In this document: in pieces, positions 1 to 8,186 of the stretch
How the letters are laid out: every line of letters begins with the position of its first letter
Position numbering within the stretch: position 1 is the stretch's first letter
Assembly: GCA_963667315.1 (NCBI GenBank)
Contig: OY763325.1
Coordinates: 2,728,001-2,792,000, forward strand
Source: DAINPP01 sp963667315
GTDB taxonomy: Bacteria; Thermotogota; Thermotogae; MWEM01
Direction of reading: 5' to 3'
DNA: 64,000 bases
Program-made: the position numbers and the translations under genes
Notes under the pieces: model-generated
Databases searched by the model: none
What the model was told of the DNA's origin: nothing
The model's input: the letters and a program-made list of their open reading frames with translations, nothing else

Positions 1-827
1 TCAACAATGCGGGTATGCTGTTGTTTGGGAAGAATCCTCAACGATATTTTGACACGGCGCGAGTTCGAATTCTTCATTTGAAGGATAATATAACGATAAT
101 CGGGGACAAATGGGCAAGTGGAAATCTCTTCAATCAATATCAGGAGACGGAAGAGGCGATTAAGAGTTATATCAACGTGCGTTATGAGATTAAGGGGATG
201 AACAGAACGGATATCTGGGATTACCCTTTGGAAGCCATACGTGAAACGATAGCCAATGCCCTGCTGCATCGTGATTATTTTCGAACGGTGACAACACAGA
301 TAAAGGTCTTTGATAATAAGATTTGGTTCTTTAATCCGGGTGGTTTGAGTGAAGACTGGACGATGAAGAGGCTTCTTGGTCTCCATTCTTCTGAGCCGAG
401 GAATCCGATTATGTTTAATATTTTCTATTTGGCTGGATTAGTTGAGAGTGTTGGTTCCGGGATGGGGCGTATTATTGGAAGTTTGACAGCTCAGAAGCTT
501 CCTGAGCCTGAGTTTGAGGTGAATCATAATGAGTTTATTATGATTTTTGAAAAGGAAGTGGTCACCCCGCAAGATACCGACCAAGTCACCGATCAAGTCA
601 CCGATCAAGTCACCGACCAAGTTGAAGAAAAGAAAAAAGAGATTTTAGTCTTTTGTACTTCTCCAAAAAGCAGGAAGGAGATAATGGATCATTTAGAGTT
701 ATCCCATACGCGTTCTTTTAGAGAGCATTACTTGAATCCGTTGCTTAAAAAGGGGGAACTCAGGAGAACGATACCTGATAAGCCAAACAGTAGTAAACAG
801 AAGTATGTAACAGTACAGCAGATTTAA
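1..827 (+). CDS. AlbA_2/RecG-like ATP-binding regulator, C-terminal part (5' end outside window)
   Basis: The reading frame is open to the left edge, so the N-terminal AlbA_2 (Schlafen-like DNA-binding) part is missing. The first visible residues (NNAGMLLFGKNPQRYF) are the usual junction of that domain. A HATPase_c_4-type region follows, with HRDYF, WFFNPGG and GLVESVGSGMGRI motifs. Near residue 190 is a VTDQ repeat linker, then a Lys/Glu-rich stretch and a winged-helix-like C terminus. The family is usually annotated as a putative transcriptional regulator or RecG-like protein, and its target is unknown. The gene ends 18 bp before a broken ADP-ribosylglycohydrolase gene and belongs to an accessory region rich in remnants. 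The family call is firm and the biological role is not. Confidence 0.85.
   Translation, partial: NNAGMLLFGKNPQRYFDTARVRILHLKDNITIIGDKWASGNLFNQYQETEEAIKSYINVRYEIKGMNRTDIWDYPLEAIRETIANALLHRDYFRTVTTQIKVFDNKIWFFNPGGLSEDWTMKRLLGLHSSEPRNPIMFNIFYLAGLVESVGSGMGRIIGSLTAQKLPEPEFEVNHNEFIMIFEKEVVTPQDTDQVTDQVTDQVTDQVEEKKKEILVFCTSPKSRKEIMDHLELSHTRSFREHYLNPLLKKGELRRTIPDKPNSSKQKYVTVQQI
576..623 (+). repeat. Four in-frame 12-bp tandem repeats coding for TDQV
   Basis: Four units start at 576, 588, 600 and 612 with the form accgaYcaagtY, each encoding TDQV. They form the linker between the ATPase-like domain and the C-terminal winged helix. The two middle units are identical and the outer two differ by single transitions. 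Such a repeat can change copy number by slippage without breaking the frame. Confidence 0.9.
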
Positions 828-845
828 AACAGGCGGTGAATGGGA

Positions 846-1025
846 ATGAAAAAGATTGACAGGATTAAAGGGTGTTTGTTGGGTGGAGCGATAGGGGATG
901 CTCTTGGGTTTCCGGTTGAATTTCTGTTTCTTTCTGAGATCAGGCAGGAATATGGAGAAAATGGGATTACGACATTACAGCTTAATGAGATAGGAAAAGC
1001 AGAGATATCCGATGACACACAATAA
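846..1025 (+). pseudogene. ADP-ribosylglycohydrolase (DraG family), N-terminal fragment
   Basis: The 59-residue product begins like a DraG/ADP-ribosyl-hydrolase (DRIKGCLLGGAIGDALG, then VEF) and stops at ISDDTQ, inside the metal-binding Asp motif. Members of this family are normally about 250 to 350 residues long, so about four fifths are missing. The sequence after the stop does not continue the family. AGGCGGTGA at 831-839 is a reasonable ribosome site for the ATG at 846. The fragment lacks the later metal ligands and should be inactive. It marks a deletion or recombination end just before the ATPase operon promoter. Confidence 0.8.
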
Positions 1026-1057
1026 TTTCTGATAGGTGCTATGTCATAGAACATATT

Positions 1058-1107
1058 TGATATAAATTATACTATGTGGTAGTATAAAATGTGTCAAAAT
1101 TATACTA
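1058..1107 (+). promoter_or_regulatory. Promoter with TATACTA inverted repeat before the ATPase-helicase operon
   Basis: A perfect inverted repeat (ttatacta, five bases, tagtataa) covers 1067-1087, and a third TATACTA copy lies at 1101-1107. A -35-like TTGATA at 1058 stands 16 bp before TAGTAT at 1080, so the dyad would overlap the -10 box. This arrangement fits autorepression, but no regulator can be named. Confidence 0.5.
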
Positions 1108-1121
1108 TGGGATGTGATATC

Positions 1122-2294
1122 GTGAAAAATCTTCTTTATGAGTTTAATCCCTGGTGGGAGGAAGGATACACTTTCCGGTTGCACAAACGTGATAAGTACA
1201 CGGGAAAAATTGCGGAAAAGCTAAAGATGAATCGGATTATATTACTTGCCGGGTTGAGAAGGGTCGGAAAGAGTTCTATTATGAAGTTGATGATTGAGAA
1301 ATTTCTGGATGAAGGGGTTTCTAGGAAGAATGTTCTCTATATCAGTCTGGATGATTTTCTTCTCGACGATAAAAATATCCTTGAAATCCTTGACAGCTAT
1401 CGGAAATGGATGCGGAAGAGAAAAGAGGAAACGGTCTTTCTTTTTTTTGACGAGATCACCTACAAGGAGAAATGGCAACAGCAGTTAAAAAGTCTCTATG
1501 ACAGGGAAAATTGTGTGATTGTTGCAAGTTCATCCTCATCTTCTGTCTTTTCGGACGAACACGCATGGTTGACGGGGAGAAGTGTTATTTTGCCGGTTGA
1601 ACCTCTGGATTTTGATGAGTGGCTGGCGTTTAAAAATATCACTTTAAAGAAAATGGATTCACATTTGTTGGCATCTTATTTCGAGGAATTTTTGTCTTCA
1701 GGCGGGATGCCGGAATATGTCTTGAACAACGACAGGGATTATCTTCAGAATCTTGTGGAGCAATTACTGTACAAAGATATCATCGCCAGACACAATATTA
1801 AGCGGAAGACGGTTATCCGGGATATGTTTTTGTTGTTGATGGAAAGAGCCGGAAAGCAAATCAGTATCACAAAGATGGGGAAGATACTCGGTATCTCTGC
1901 CAGTAATGCCCGAAGGTATCTTGAGTATTTTGAACAGACCTTTCTCGTTGAGCTGATAAACAGATATGGAAAGACAAATGAAAAAATACTGTCTCAGAAA
2001 AAGCTCTACGCGGGAGATATAGGAATCAGGTCCATTTATACGGAATTCAGAGACAAAGGCGCTGTGTTTGAAAATTATGTCTATCTTATGATTAAGGATA
2101 AGAAGCCACAATATTATTATGTGAATGGTATTGAGATTGATTTTATCTTTCAGGAATTGAGCGGTGATAAAACGATTCTGGAATGTAAGTACAATTCAGA
2201 GATGAATCCCAAGCAACAGATTTTATTCGATAAGGTGGAAGCTGAGAGAAAGCTCGTCATTAATGGGGTTGACTCACTTGACAGGATAAAATAG
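1122..2294 (+). CDS. AAA-type ATPase with C-terminal DUF4143 / nuclease-like domain
   Basis: This 390-residue protein has a Walker A (GLRRVGKSS, about residues 44-52) and a Walker B (LFFDEITY, about 107-113). A winged-helix-like middle follows, then a C-terminal region typical of DUF4143. There IEIDFIF and ILECKY reproduce the D-x(n)-ExK layout of the PD-(D/E)XK fold. The family is widespread in archaea and anaerobic bacteria, and its function is unsettled. The GTG at 1122, with GGGA nine bases upstream, is preferred over the in-frame ATG at 1089. That ATG would lie only about four bases from the -10 box and partly inside the operator. Nineteen bases separate this gene from the RelE-helicase fusion, so the two are probably co-transcribed. 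Confidence 0.8.
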   Translation: MKNLLYEFNPWWEEGYTFRLHKRDKYTGKIAEKLKMNRIILLAGLRRVGKSSIMKLMIEKFLDEGVSRKNVLYISLDDFLLDDKNILEILDSYRKWMRKRKEETVFLFFDEITYKEKWQQQLKSLYDRENCVIVASSSSSSVFSDEHAWLTGRSVILPVEPLDFDEWLAFKNITLKKMDSHLLASYFEEFLSSGGMPEYVLNNDRDYLQNLVEQLLYKDIIARHNIKRKTVIRDMFLLLMERAGKQISITKMGKILGISASNARRYLEYFEQTFLVELINRYGKTNEKILSQKKLYAGDIGIRSIYTEFRDKGAVFENYVYLMIKDKKPQYYYVNGIEIDFIFQELSGDKTILECKYNSEMNPKQQILFDKVEAERKLVINGVDSLDRIK

Positions 2295-2313
2295 TATGAC
2301 GGGGAGGGGAAAC

Positions 2314-4442
2314 ATGTCGTTAAACAACATGAAAATAGCTGTTTCTTACAGTTTTTTGGATGCCTACACGGCGATTCCGAATGTGAAGAAGAGAAAAGTG
2401 AAGGATTTTCTCAGCCGATTTCAGAATAACCCCACTTCTTCGGGGATCAACTATGAGGTGATTCACAACGCCTCGGACAGCAATATGAAATCTGTGAGGA
2501 TTGATAGGGATTACAGGGGAATCGTTTATAAGCCCCAAAGCGGGAATGTTTATCTGTTGTTGTGGGTGGACAAGCATGATGATGCCTATCGTTGGGCATC
2601 CACAAGACGATGTGAAATTAACGACAACACGGGAACGATTCAGTTGTATGAGTTGTTGGAAGGGTTTTCCTACGCAGAACCGGACACACCGGCAGTATAT
2701 CCATCAGCACTTTTTGAAGGAGTCAGCAAGAATCATTTACTCAGGATGGGGTTGCCGGAAAAGTTGTATGGTTTTGTGAAGTCGATTAAATCCAGGTCGG
2801 AGTTTGAGGATAAGAAAAAATATTTCCCGGGAGAGACGTATGAGGCGCTTTCTTTTATCGCCGATGGGGACAGCCCTGAAGAGGTTATCAACGCGTTGTT
2901 TTTGGATGAGCTTTCCAGTGAGATTGATTCAACAGATTTTCATGCTGCCCTTGAAAAAGCTGGAACTCGCCAGGAATTTTTCGTTGTGGATGAGGAAAAA
3001 GAGCGGGAACTTCAGGAAATCTTGTCAGCACCTCTGGAGAGATGGCGCATCTTTTTGCATAAATCGCAGAGAAGGATGGTTGAGCAGGATTTCAGCGGAC
3101 CGGTCAGGGTGCTTGGCGGTGCCGGAACGGGAAAGACGGTTGTGGCTCTGCACCGGGCAAAGTATTTGGCGGAGAATATTTTTACCCGGCCGGATGATAA
3201 GATTTTGTTTACCACTTTTACGAAAAATCTTGCCGAGGACATCAAAAATAATCTCAAAAAGATTTGTTCATCCGCCGATATGAAGCGAATAGAAGTGGTC
3301 AATATAGACAGATGGATCAATGACTATTTAAAATCGACGGGGCTTCTTTTGATATTGTATATGGGAAGGCTATTGATGATTGCTGGGATAATGTTTTGAA
3401 ACAGGCTCCTGACGGCTTGACATTCAATCGGGAATTTTACAAGAGGGAATGGGAACGGGTGATTGCCACTCAGGATATTCGAACGCTTGAAACATACTTG
3501 CGCTGTCCAAGAACGGGCAGGGGAAAGAGATTGACGGCAAGTGCGAGAAAGATGATCTGGAAGGTGATCGAGGGGTTCAAGTTGGAGTTGTTCAGACGAA
3601 AGCTCAGAGATATAGAGGCCATGACGATGCAGGCACGAAGGGTTATACAAGATCGGATGGATATGGAAAGGTATGCCGCCGTGATTGTCGATGAATCTCA
3701 GGATTTCAGGCCGCAGGAGTTTATGTTGCTGCGGGAGTTGATGGGAGAGCAAAAACGCAATGACCTTTTCATTGTTGGGGATGCCCATCAGAGGATTTAT
3801 GGACACAAGTTCACCTTGAAAAAATGTGGTGTCAGAATTCAGGGACGAAGCAGTATTTTGAAGATCAATTACAGAACGACGGAGGAGACGAGGAATTGGG
3901 CTTTTTCCATTCTAGACAAACATCAATTTGACGATATGGATGACGGAGTTGATTCCGGCAGGGGGTACAAGTCTCTCATAAACGGTCCTGAACCGGAGAT
4001 CATCAAATGTGCCAATCTTCAGGAAGAAGTCAACACGGTCTTTGACAAGATCAACCAGCTGGTCTCAAATGGAACGGATATCCGAAATATCTGTATCACG
4101 TTCAGAACAAAAAGATATATGGATGACTTCTCAACCCTGCTGAACAACAAAGGGATGAAAGTCTATCGGATTTCCTCTCAAAAAGCGGAGGATAGAAACA
4201 TAGAATATGTGCGTGTGGCAACGATGCATCGGGTTAAGGGGTTGGAGTTTGAGTATGTATTCATTGCAAATGCCAATCACGATGTGATCCCCTTCAAGCG
4301 AGTCTTTGATGGTGTTAAGGATAATGTTCTAAGACAAGAACTTGAGACGGCTGAACGTTCACTTCTTTATGTCGCTTCAACGAGGGCAAAGAAGGCGTTG
4401 TTTGTGACTTATTCCGGGAGAGTATCTCCTTTTGTTTCGTAG
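2314..4442 (+). pseudogene. RelE/ParE-like domain fused to SF1 (UvrD/Rep-type) helicase, split by a -1 frame change
   Basis: The first part (2314-3399) has a ParE/RelE-like fold at residues 1-105 (VRIDRDYRGIV, LLLWVDKHDDAYRWA). A linker follows, then an SF1 helicase start with Walker A GGAGTGKT at residues 268-275. The second part (frame of 3396-4442) continues with Walker B VDESQD, GDAHQRIYG, the motif-IV-like INYRTTEE, VKGLEFEYVF and LLYVASTRAKKAL. Together they make a full-length helicase of about 710 residues. Reading must move one base back between 3324 and about 3396. The ATG at 2314 has GGGGAGGGG in front and is preferred over 2296. The lesion may be a lost G at GGGG (3339-3342), a sequencing error, or programmed frameshifting at TTTAAAA. 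Fusions of RelE-like domains to helicases are known as an architecture but are not characterised. Confidence 0.75.
3327..3333 (+). other. Canonical -1 slippery heptamer T TTA AAA in the helicase gene
   Basis: In the upstream frame the codons are TAT TTA AAA, so the heptamer is in the correct X XXY YYZ phase. A slip here moves ribosomes into the frame of the second helicase half, which opens right after a TGA at 3321. This is seen directly, and use as a programmed site is inference. Confidence 0.4.
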
Positions 4443-4701
4443 ATACCTTGAGTTATCCAAATTTTGCGAAAGAATATATCACGATTAAACCTGGGATGGT
4501 GAACCACATGGGAAGATTATTTATTACGCAGTTCTCGTCATTATAATGGTTGTTGCATTGATCGGTGGAAAACGTATACAAAAAACTATGCCATGAGTAT
4601 GAACTTATGGATCGTGTAAATAAGAAAAGATAAACAGTCTGGAGTGTGTATTCTGAGTAGAACATTTTCAGTCCGTTTTTGCTTTTCAACAAAGGAGAAA
4701 A
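4443..4701. other. Gene-free stretch with a possible coding remnant
   Basis: No convincing gene is visible. One plus-strand frame, open from about 4485 to 4595, would encode a hydrophobic helix (YYAVLVIIMVVALIGG) followed by a basic tail and a stop. It has no start or ribosome site and may be the tail of a deleted membrane-protein gene. The last 12 bases hold the AAAGGAG of the acetyltransferase. Confidence 0.3.
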
Positions 4702-5148
4702 ATGAATACAATGAAAATTACAGAAGCTAAAAAAGAAGATCTGAGAGAGATCACCCTTATGTCGCTTGATTTGTTCAAGGATCATACCTTCAATGAGATG
4801 TACAAAGAATTTTCCGGATTTATTGAAAGTGAAACAGATGCTGTTTTTATCAGTAAAGCGGGCAATGAAATAGCCGGATTCATACAAATGTCACTCAGAG
4901 AAGATTATGTGGAAGGATCCCATTCCAGTCCGGTGGCCTATGTTGAAGGTATCTATGTCAAAGAAGCATATAGAAAAAATGGAATAGCCAGACAGTTGGT
5001 AAATAGCGGAGAAGAATGGGCAAAAAAGAAAGGCTGTTCGCAAATTGCATCAGACATAGAGATTGACAACACCGTGAGTCATGCGTTCCATTTAAGAGCA
5101 GGATTTAAAGAAGTGAACAAACTGATTTGTTTTCTCAAGGATATATAG
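4702..5148 (+). CDS. GNAT acetyltransferase, aminoglycoside 6'-N-acetyltransferase-like
   Basis: This 148-residue GNAT protein has the acetyl-CoA loop YRKNGIARQLV (about residues 92-102). The surrounding pattern (EDYVEGSHSSPVAYVEGIYV and GFKEVNKLICFLK) is characteristic of the AAC(6')-I group. AAAGGAG five bases before the ATG at 4702 fixes the start. The predicted reaction is acetyl transfer from acetyl-CoA to a 6'-amino group of an aminoglycoside-like substrate in the cytoplasm. Chromosomal members of this group often confer little resistance and may act on other amines. The gene stands alone between the helicase and a secreted hydrolase, in the accessory region. The family is fairly sure and the substrate is not. 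Confidence 0.75.
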   Translation: MNTMKITEAKKEDLREITLMSLDLFKDHTFNEMYKEFSGFIESETDAVFISKAGNEIAGFIQMSLREDYVEGSHSSPVAYVEGIYVKEAYRKNGIARQLVNSGEEWAKKKGCSQIASDIEIDNTVSHAFHLRAGFKEVNKLICFLKDI

Positions 5149-5251
5149 AATTCAGAGCCGGTTCTTCCTCCGCTGCTGTTGTTTTGAAGAAAAGGAATTT
5201 ATCGTGGGGAAATTCTCAGAAAAGGAAATGGCTGCAAAAGGGGTTGAGTGT

Positions 5252-6571
5252 ATGCGATTTATGAAGAGAAATCAAAAGCTGATTATTCGGTTTGTGGTGG
5301 TTTTTCTGCTGTTTAATGTGTCAACAATTTTTGGAAACAATGAGGGTATTTCGGAAAAAGAGCAGTTTGACGCACATGCAACAGCTGTCCCGTATTTTTT
5401 TGATTGTGATGATATGGATTTTCATTTCGGAAATCTGGTTCTGGGTTCTGCGGTTAATAGGGGTGTAGAGATTGGTGAGGCCTTTTGGGCGGCATTTAAC
5501 ATTGTTGATGGCGATGCACAGAGCTGGCAGGCTAGATGGTATGAACTGGCTCAACGAGTTGAAAAAAGGGGAATGGCTGCCTTTGAGGCGGGGCATTTGA
5601 TCAGTGCGAGGGATCAGTTTTTCAGAGCATCATACTATTACAGAATTTCGTTGATCTCTATGTTGCCCGACAATGCTGCCATGAAGGAAAGAGCGGAAAA
5701 GAGTCGTCAGCTCTTTTTTAAAGCAGGAGGTCTTCTTGATCAACCCTTGGAATATGTTGAAGTACCTTATGATGATGGGTTGCTGCCAGTTCTTTTCAGA
5801 AAGGCAAAAGAAGGGAACGAACCTGTCCGGACGCTGATCATGGTCGGTGGCGGAGAAACCTTTATAGAGGATTTGTATTTTTATATCGCCAATCAGACGC
5901 ATGACAGGGAATATAACTTCGTTACACTCGATCTGCCCGGACAGGGGATCATGCCACTTGATGGGAAGTTGTTCAGAGCAGATGCTGAAGTTCCAATGAG
6001 GGCTTTGGTGGATTATGTGTTGAGCCGTGAGGATGTTGACCCGGATTTGTTGTTTGCCTATGGGATAAGTGGAGGTGGCTGTACGGTTCCTCAAGCGGCA
6101 ACGTATGATGACAGGATTAAGGCGGTTGCCATGAATTCAGGTGTTGTTAATGCCTATGATCTGTTTGCCAAAATGCCGGTTGTACATTCAACAAAAGAGG
6201 ATATGGCAGATTGGACAAGTTTTCACAGAAACGTTGTGAAAACGATCAATTGGCGTTGGGGCGTTGATATGGACAACCCATCAGGTCTTGTTGAAGCCAA
6301 CAGAGGATTTGAATTTGACCCTGAAAAACTGACTGTTCCGACGCTTTTAATTGTTGGTGAAGGAGAGTACAGAAGTGAGGAAGTGCAGCGACAACAGAAA
6401 ATCATCATGGATAATGTTCAGAATGACAATAAGAAAATGGTACTCACACCAATCAATGAAGGGGCATCCAATCATTGTGTCATGGAAAATCGCAGTTTAA
6501 TCGGAAGTGTCCTGTTTGACTGGTTGGATGAGATAGTGGCGGACAAAACAGCCGAGAATAGTTTAGAATAA
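5252..6571 (+). CDS. Secreted alpha/beta hydrolase (FrsA/DUF1100-like esterase or peptidase)
   Basis: The 439-residue protein starts with a basic, hydrophobic signal segment (RFVVVFLLFNVSTIFG). A helical N-terminal region of about 150 residues resembles the cap region of FrsA/2,6-dihydropseudooxynicotine-hydrolase-type enzymes. The alpha/beta-hydrolase core has YGISGGG as nucleophile elbow, with a Ser in G-x-S-x-G, and SNHCV near the end as probable catalytic His. The acid residue probably lies near LLIVGEGEY. The start at 5252 has AGGGG eight bases upstream and gives a clean signal peptide. In-frame starts at 5204 and 5228 would bury it. Substrate is unknown. The gene has no operon partner. 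Confidence 0.75.
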   Translation: MRFMKRNQKLIIRFVVVFLLFNVSTIFGNNEGISEKEQFDAHATAVPYFFDCDDMDFHFGNLVLGSAVNRGVEIGEAFWAAFNIVDGDAQSWQARWYELAQRVEKRGMAAFEAGHLISARDQFFRASYYYRISLISMLPDNAAMKERAEKSRQLFFKAGGLLDQPLEYVEVPYDDGLLPVLFRKAKEGNEPVRTLIMVGGGETFIEDLYFYIANQTHDREYNFVTLDLPGQGIMPLDGKLFRADAEVPMRALVDYVLSREDVDPDLLFAYGISGGGCTVPQAATYDDRIKAVAMNSGVVNAYDLFAKMPVVHSTKEDMADWTSFHRNVVKTINWRWGVDMDNPSGLVEANRGFEFDPEKLTVPTLLIVGEGEYRSEEVQRQQKIIMDNVQNDNKKMVLTPINEGASNHCVMENRSLIGSVLFDWLDEIVADKTAENSLE

Positions 6572-6681
6572 TAGGACACAGGGTACGGGCAAGCTTTGTA
6601 ACAACGTTGATAACAAAACAACAAGATTTGCCTTTGCAATCGGGCGAAAGATATTCTGCTCCTGCGGCGTTTCACGACGCA

Positions 6682-7362
6682 TCAAAGTTTTACCGGAACC
6701 CTTTTATCCAATAGCAGTGTTTCCGGTGTAACGATGCAATCGTAGGCCAAAACAGTGACACCTTCCAAAGCTGCTTGACGAAGTGTTTCACCAAATTCCG
6801 GATGGGTAATGGTGTTGGGAATCACATACTTAACCGGTTTGAACTGAACCACGAAGATGAGATAAGCCTCATAGCCTTCTTTGGCAATGTCCATCAAATG
6901 GTGTATATGTCGGATACCTCTCAAGGTAGGCGCATCCGGAAATGCGGCAATTCTGTCTTCTTCCAGCGTAACCCCTTTTACTTCGATAAAGGCTTTTTCG
7001 TTTTCATGTTCGACATAAAAATCCAGTCGGGAATTTTCATATTTGATTTCCGGCTGGATGAAGGTGTTTTCAGGGAATAATCCCCCCGCTTTAAGCCATT
7101 CAAAAACCGCTTTGTTGGGAGCCTGGGAGTCAATGTTAATAAGTAAGTTCTCTTTTTCCACTGCGACCAGATCATAGGCTGTTTTTCGATTTGGATTGTC
7201 GCTTTTTTCCAGATAAACCGTGCTGCCGGGTAGCAGCAGTTCTTTACAGCGACCGGTGTTTTTCACATGACATAAATGACGCTGGCCGTCAATTTCAACG
7301 TTGGCAACAAACCGGTTTGGACGGTCTATGAACTTTCCCTTATGGCTGTTTAAATACGTCAT
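6682..7362 (-). CDS. sfsA: SfsA family DNA/RNA nuclease (sugar fermentation stimulation protein)
   Basis: The 226-residue protein matches SfsA in length (E. coli 234) and motifs. These include LCHVKNTGRCKELL in the N-terminal OB-like part, then RLDFYV and AFIEVKGVTL (D and E-x-K of the nuclease-like fold). The hallmark FPDAPTLRGIRH follows. The ATG at 7362 is chosen because sequence upstream, although open to 7539, reads antisense through a decayed helicase copy and does not belong to the family. GGGG eight bases upstream is a weak ribosome site. SfsA is described as a nuclease with an ill-defined effect on sugar metabolism. It is the only clearly housekeeping-type gene in the left region. 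Confidence 0.9.
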   Translation of the reverse strand: MTYLNSHKGKFIDRPNRFVANVEIDGQRHLCHVKNTGRCKELLLPGSTVYLEKSDNPNRKTAYDLVAVEKENLLINIDSQAPNKAVFEWLKAGGLFPENTFIQPEIKYENSRLDFYVEHENEKAFIEVKGVTLEEDRIAAFPDAPTLRGIRHIHHLMDIAKEGYEAYLIFVVQFKPVKYVIPNTITHPEFGETLRQAALEGVTVLAYDCIVTPETLLLDKRVPVKL

Positions 7363-7449
7363 CTGTGAAACCCCGATTCTAAAAGTGATGAGGAAATTTT
7401 TTGTTGCGTAAAGAGGCAATTTATTATAACATTTATCAGATGTGTTCGT

Positions 7450-7606
7450 GAGTTCAAGTTGCTGCGTGAATTGATGGGAGAGTAGAAGCGTAACGCTATC
7501 TTCATCGTTGGAGATGCCCATTAGAGGATTTCCGGGCACAGATTTACCTTGAAAAATGTGGTGTCAGGATTCAGGGGAGAAGCACCATTCTGAAGATCAA
7601 CCGGTT
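7450..7606 (+). pseudogene. Decayed second copy of the SF1 helicase middle region
   Basis: This stretch aligns base for base with about 3717-3870 of the helicase gene. Shared blocks include gttgctgcg, ttgatgggagag, gatgccca, agaggattt and aaaaatgtggtgtcag. Where the intact copy has gagcaa, this one has gagtag, so it holds an in-frame stop, and other substitutions are scattered through it. Nothing before 7450 or after about 7606 continues the similarity. It is the remnant of a duplicated or second incoming helicase gene. Confidence 0.8.
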
Positions 7607-8022
7607 CAGAAAAAAACAGGCCCTCTTGTATTCAGCACGAATGGAATAAGCGTATTTACAGGGAAAAGACCGGTGGTGTATATTCAAATAAAGCCTTCGA
7701 TTCATCTTCTGACTTTTCAACGTCGTTTGTACGATCTGTTTTTGCCATATGCATATCGACAGGTCGAATATCGGAAGGGTTATGGAATACCTGCTCCCAA
7801 AGTCTTTTAAGCATGATATCAAAATCGAATATGTTACATTTATGAGAAAAGAGGTCGGAAGGCAGATGGCTGTCATACGAAATTATTGGCTTTCAAGGGA
7901 CTAAAACCATAACAATCAACTTCCTGCTTAAATATTTTCATTTGACTTAGCGTTTACTCTCAAGCGTATAGTCAGGCTGTAAATCTTAGTTAGAGAATCA
8001 TTTGAAAAAATGGGAGGTATTG
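7607..8022. other. Gene-free decayed stretch before tRNA-Val
   Basis: No complete gene is seen. The minus strand is open across 7571-7876, but this includes the antisense of the helicase remnant and has no family features or ribosome site. A TTGACT at about 7943, 19 bp before TATAGT, could be a weak promoter for the short frame at 8023. Confidence 0.3.
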
Positions 8023-8118
8023 ATGGAATATCGTAAGGTTTCAAGAGGGACTGAACCTTTGCAAAAAGCGTATGATGAAGTGATAAAAAACGGAAATGGT
8101 GGGCGTGACAGGATTTGA
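8023..8118 (+). CDS. Short 31-residue frame running into the tRNA 3' end (probable gene stump)
   Basis: The ATG at 8023 has a good ribosome site (GGGAGGT, 8012-8018). It encodes MEYRKVSRGTEPLQKAYDEV, then IKNGNGGRDRI. The last seven residues are read from the complement of tRNA-Val, and the stop lies inside the tRNA. A good start joined to tRNA sequence suggests a gene truncated by insertion or recombination at the tRNA end. The family is not recognised, and it may not be functional. Confidence 0.35.
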   Translation: MEYRKVSRGTEPLQKAYDEVIKNGNGGRDRI

Positions 8119-8171
8119 ACCTGCGACCTCTTCCGTGTGAAGGAAGCGCTCCCCCGCTGAGCTACACGCCC
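8097..8171 (-). tRNA. tRNA-Val (anticodon CAC)
   Basis: The minus strand folds as a complete cloverleaf. The acceptor GGGCGTG pairs with CACGCCC. The anticodon stem CTTCC/GGAAG encloses TTCACAC, placing CAC at the anticodon, and the T loop is GTTCAAATC. Discriminator A and a genomically encoded CCA (8097-8099) complete the 75-nt gene. It reads GUG codons. The 3' end faces the accessory region at lower coordinates. Confidence 0.96.
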
Positions 8172-8186
8172 GTGTGCCTTATTCTC

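Noticed and set aside
5204..5251. Longer N terminus of the secreted hydrolase from GTG 5204
   Set aside because: It would place 16 polar residues before the signal peptide and lacks a ribosome site; 5252 has both.
7363..7539. N-terminal extension of sfsA
   Set aside because: The added codons read antisense through the helicase remnant and the known family start fits the ATG at 7362.
7571..7876. 101-codon minus-strand frame before tRNA-Val
   Set aside because: It includes the antisense of the decayed helicase, lacks a ribosome site and matches no family.
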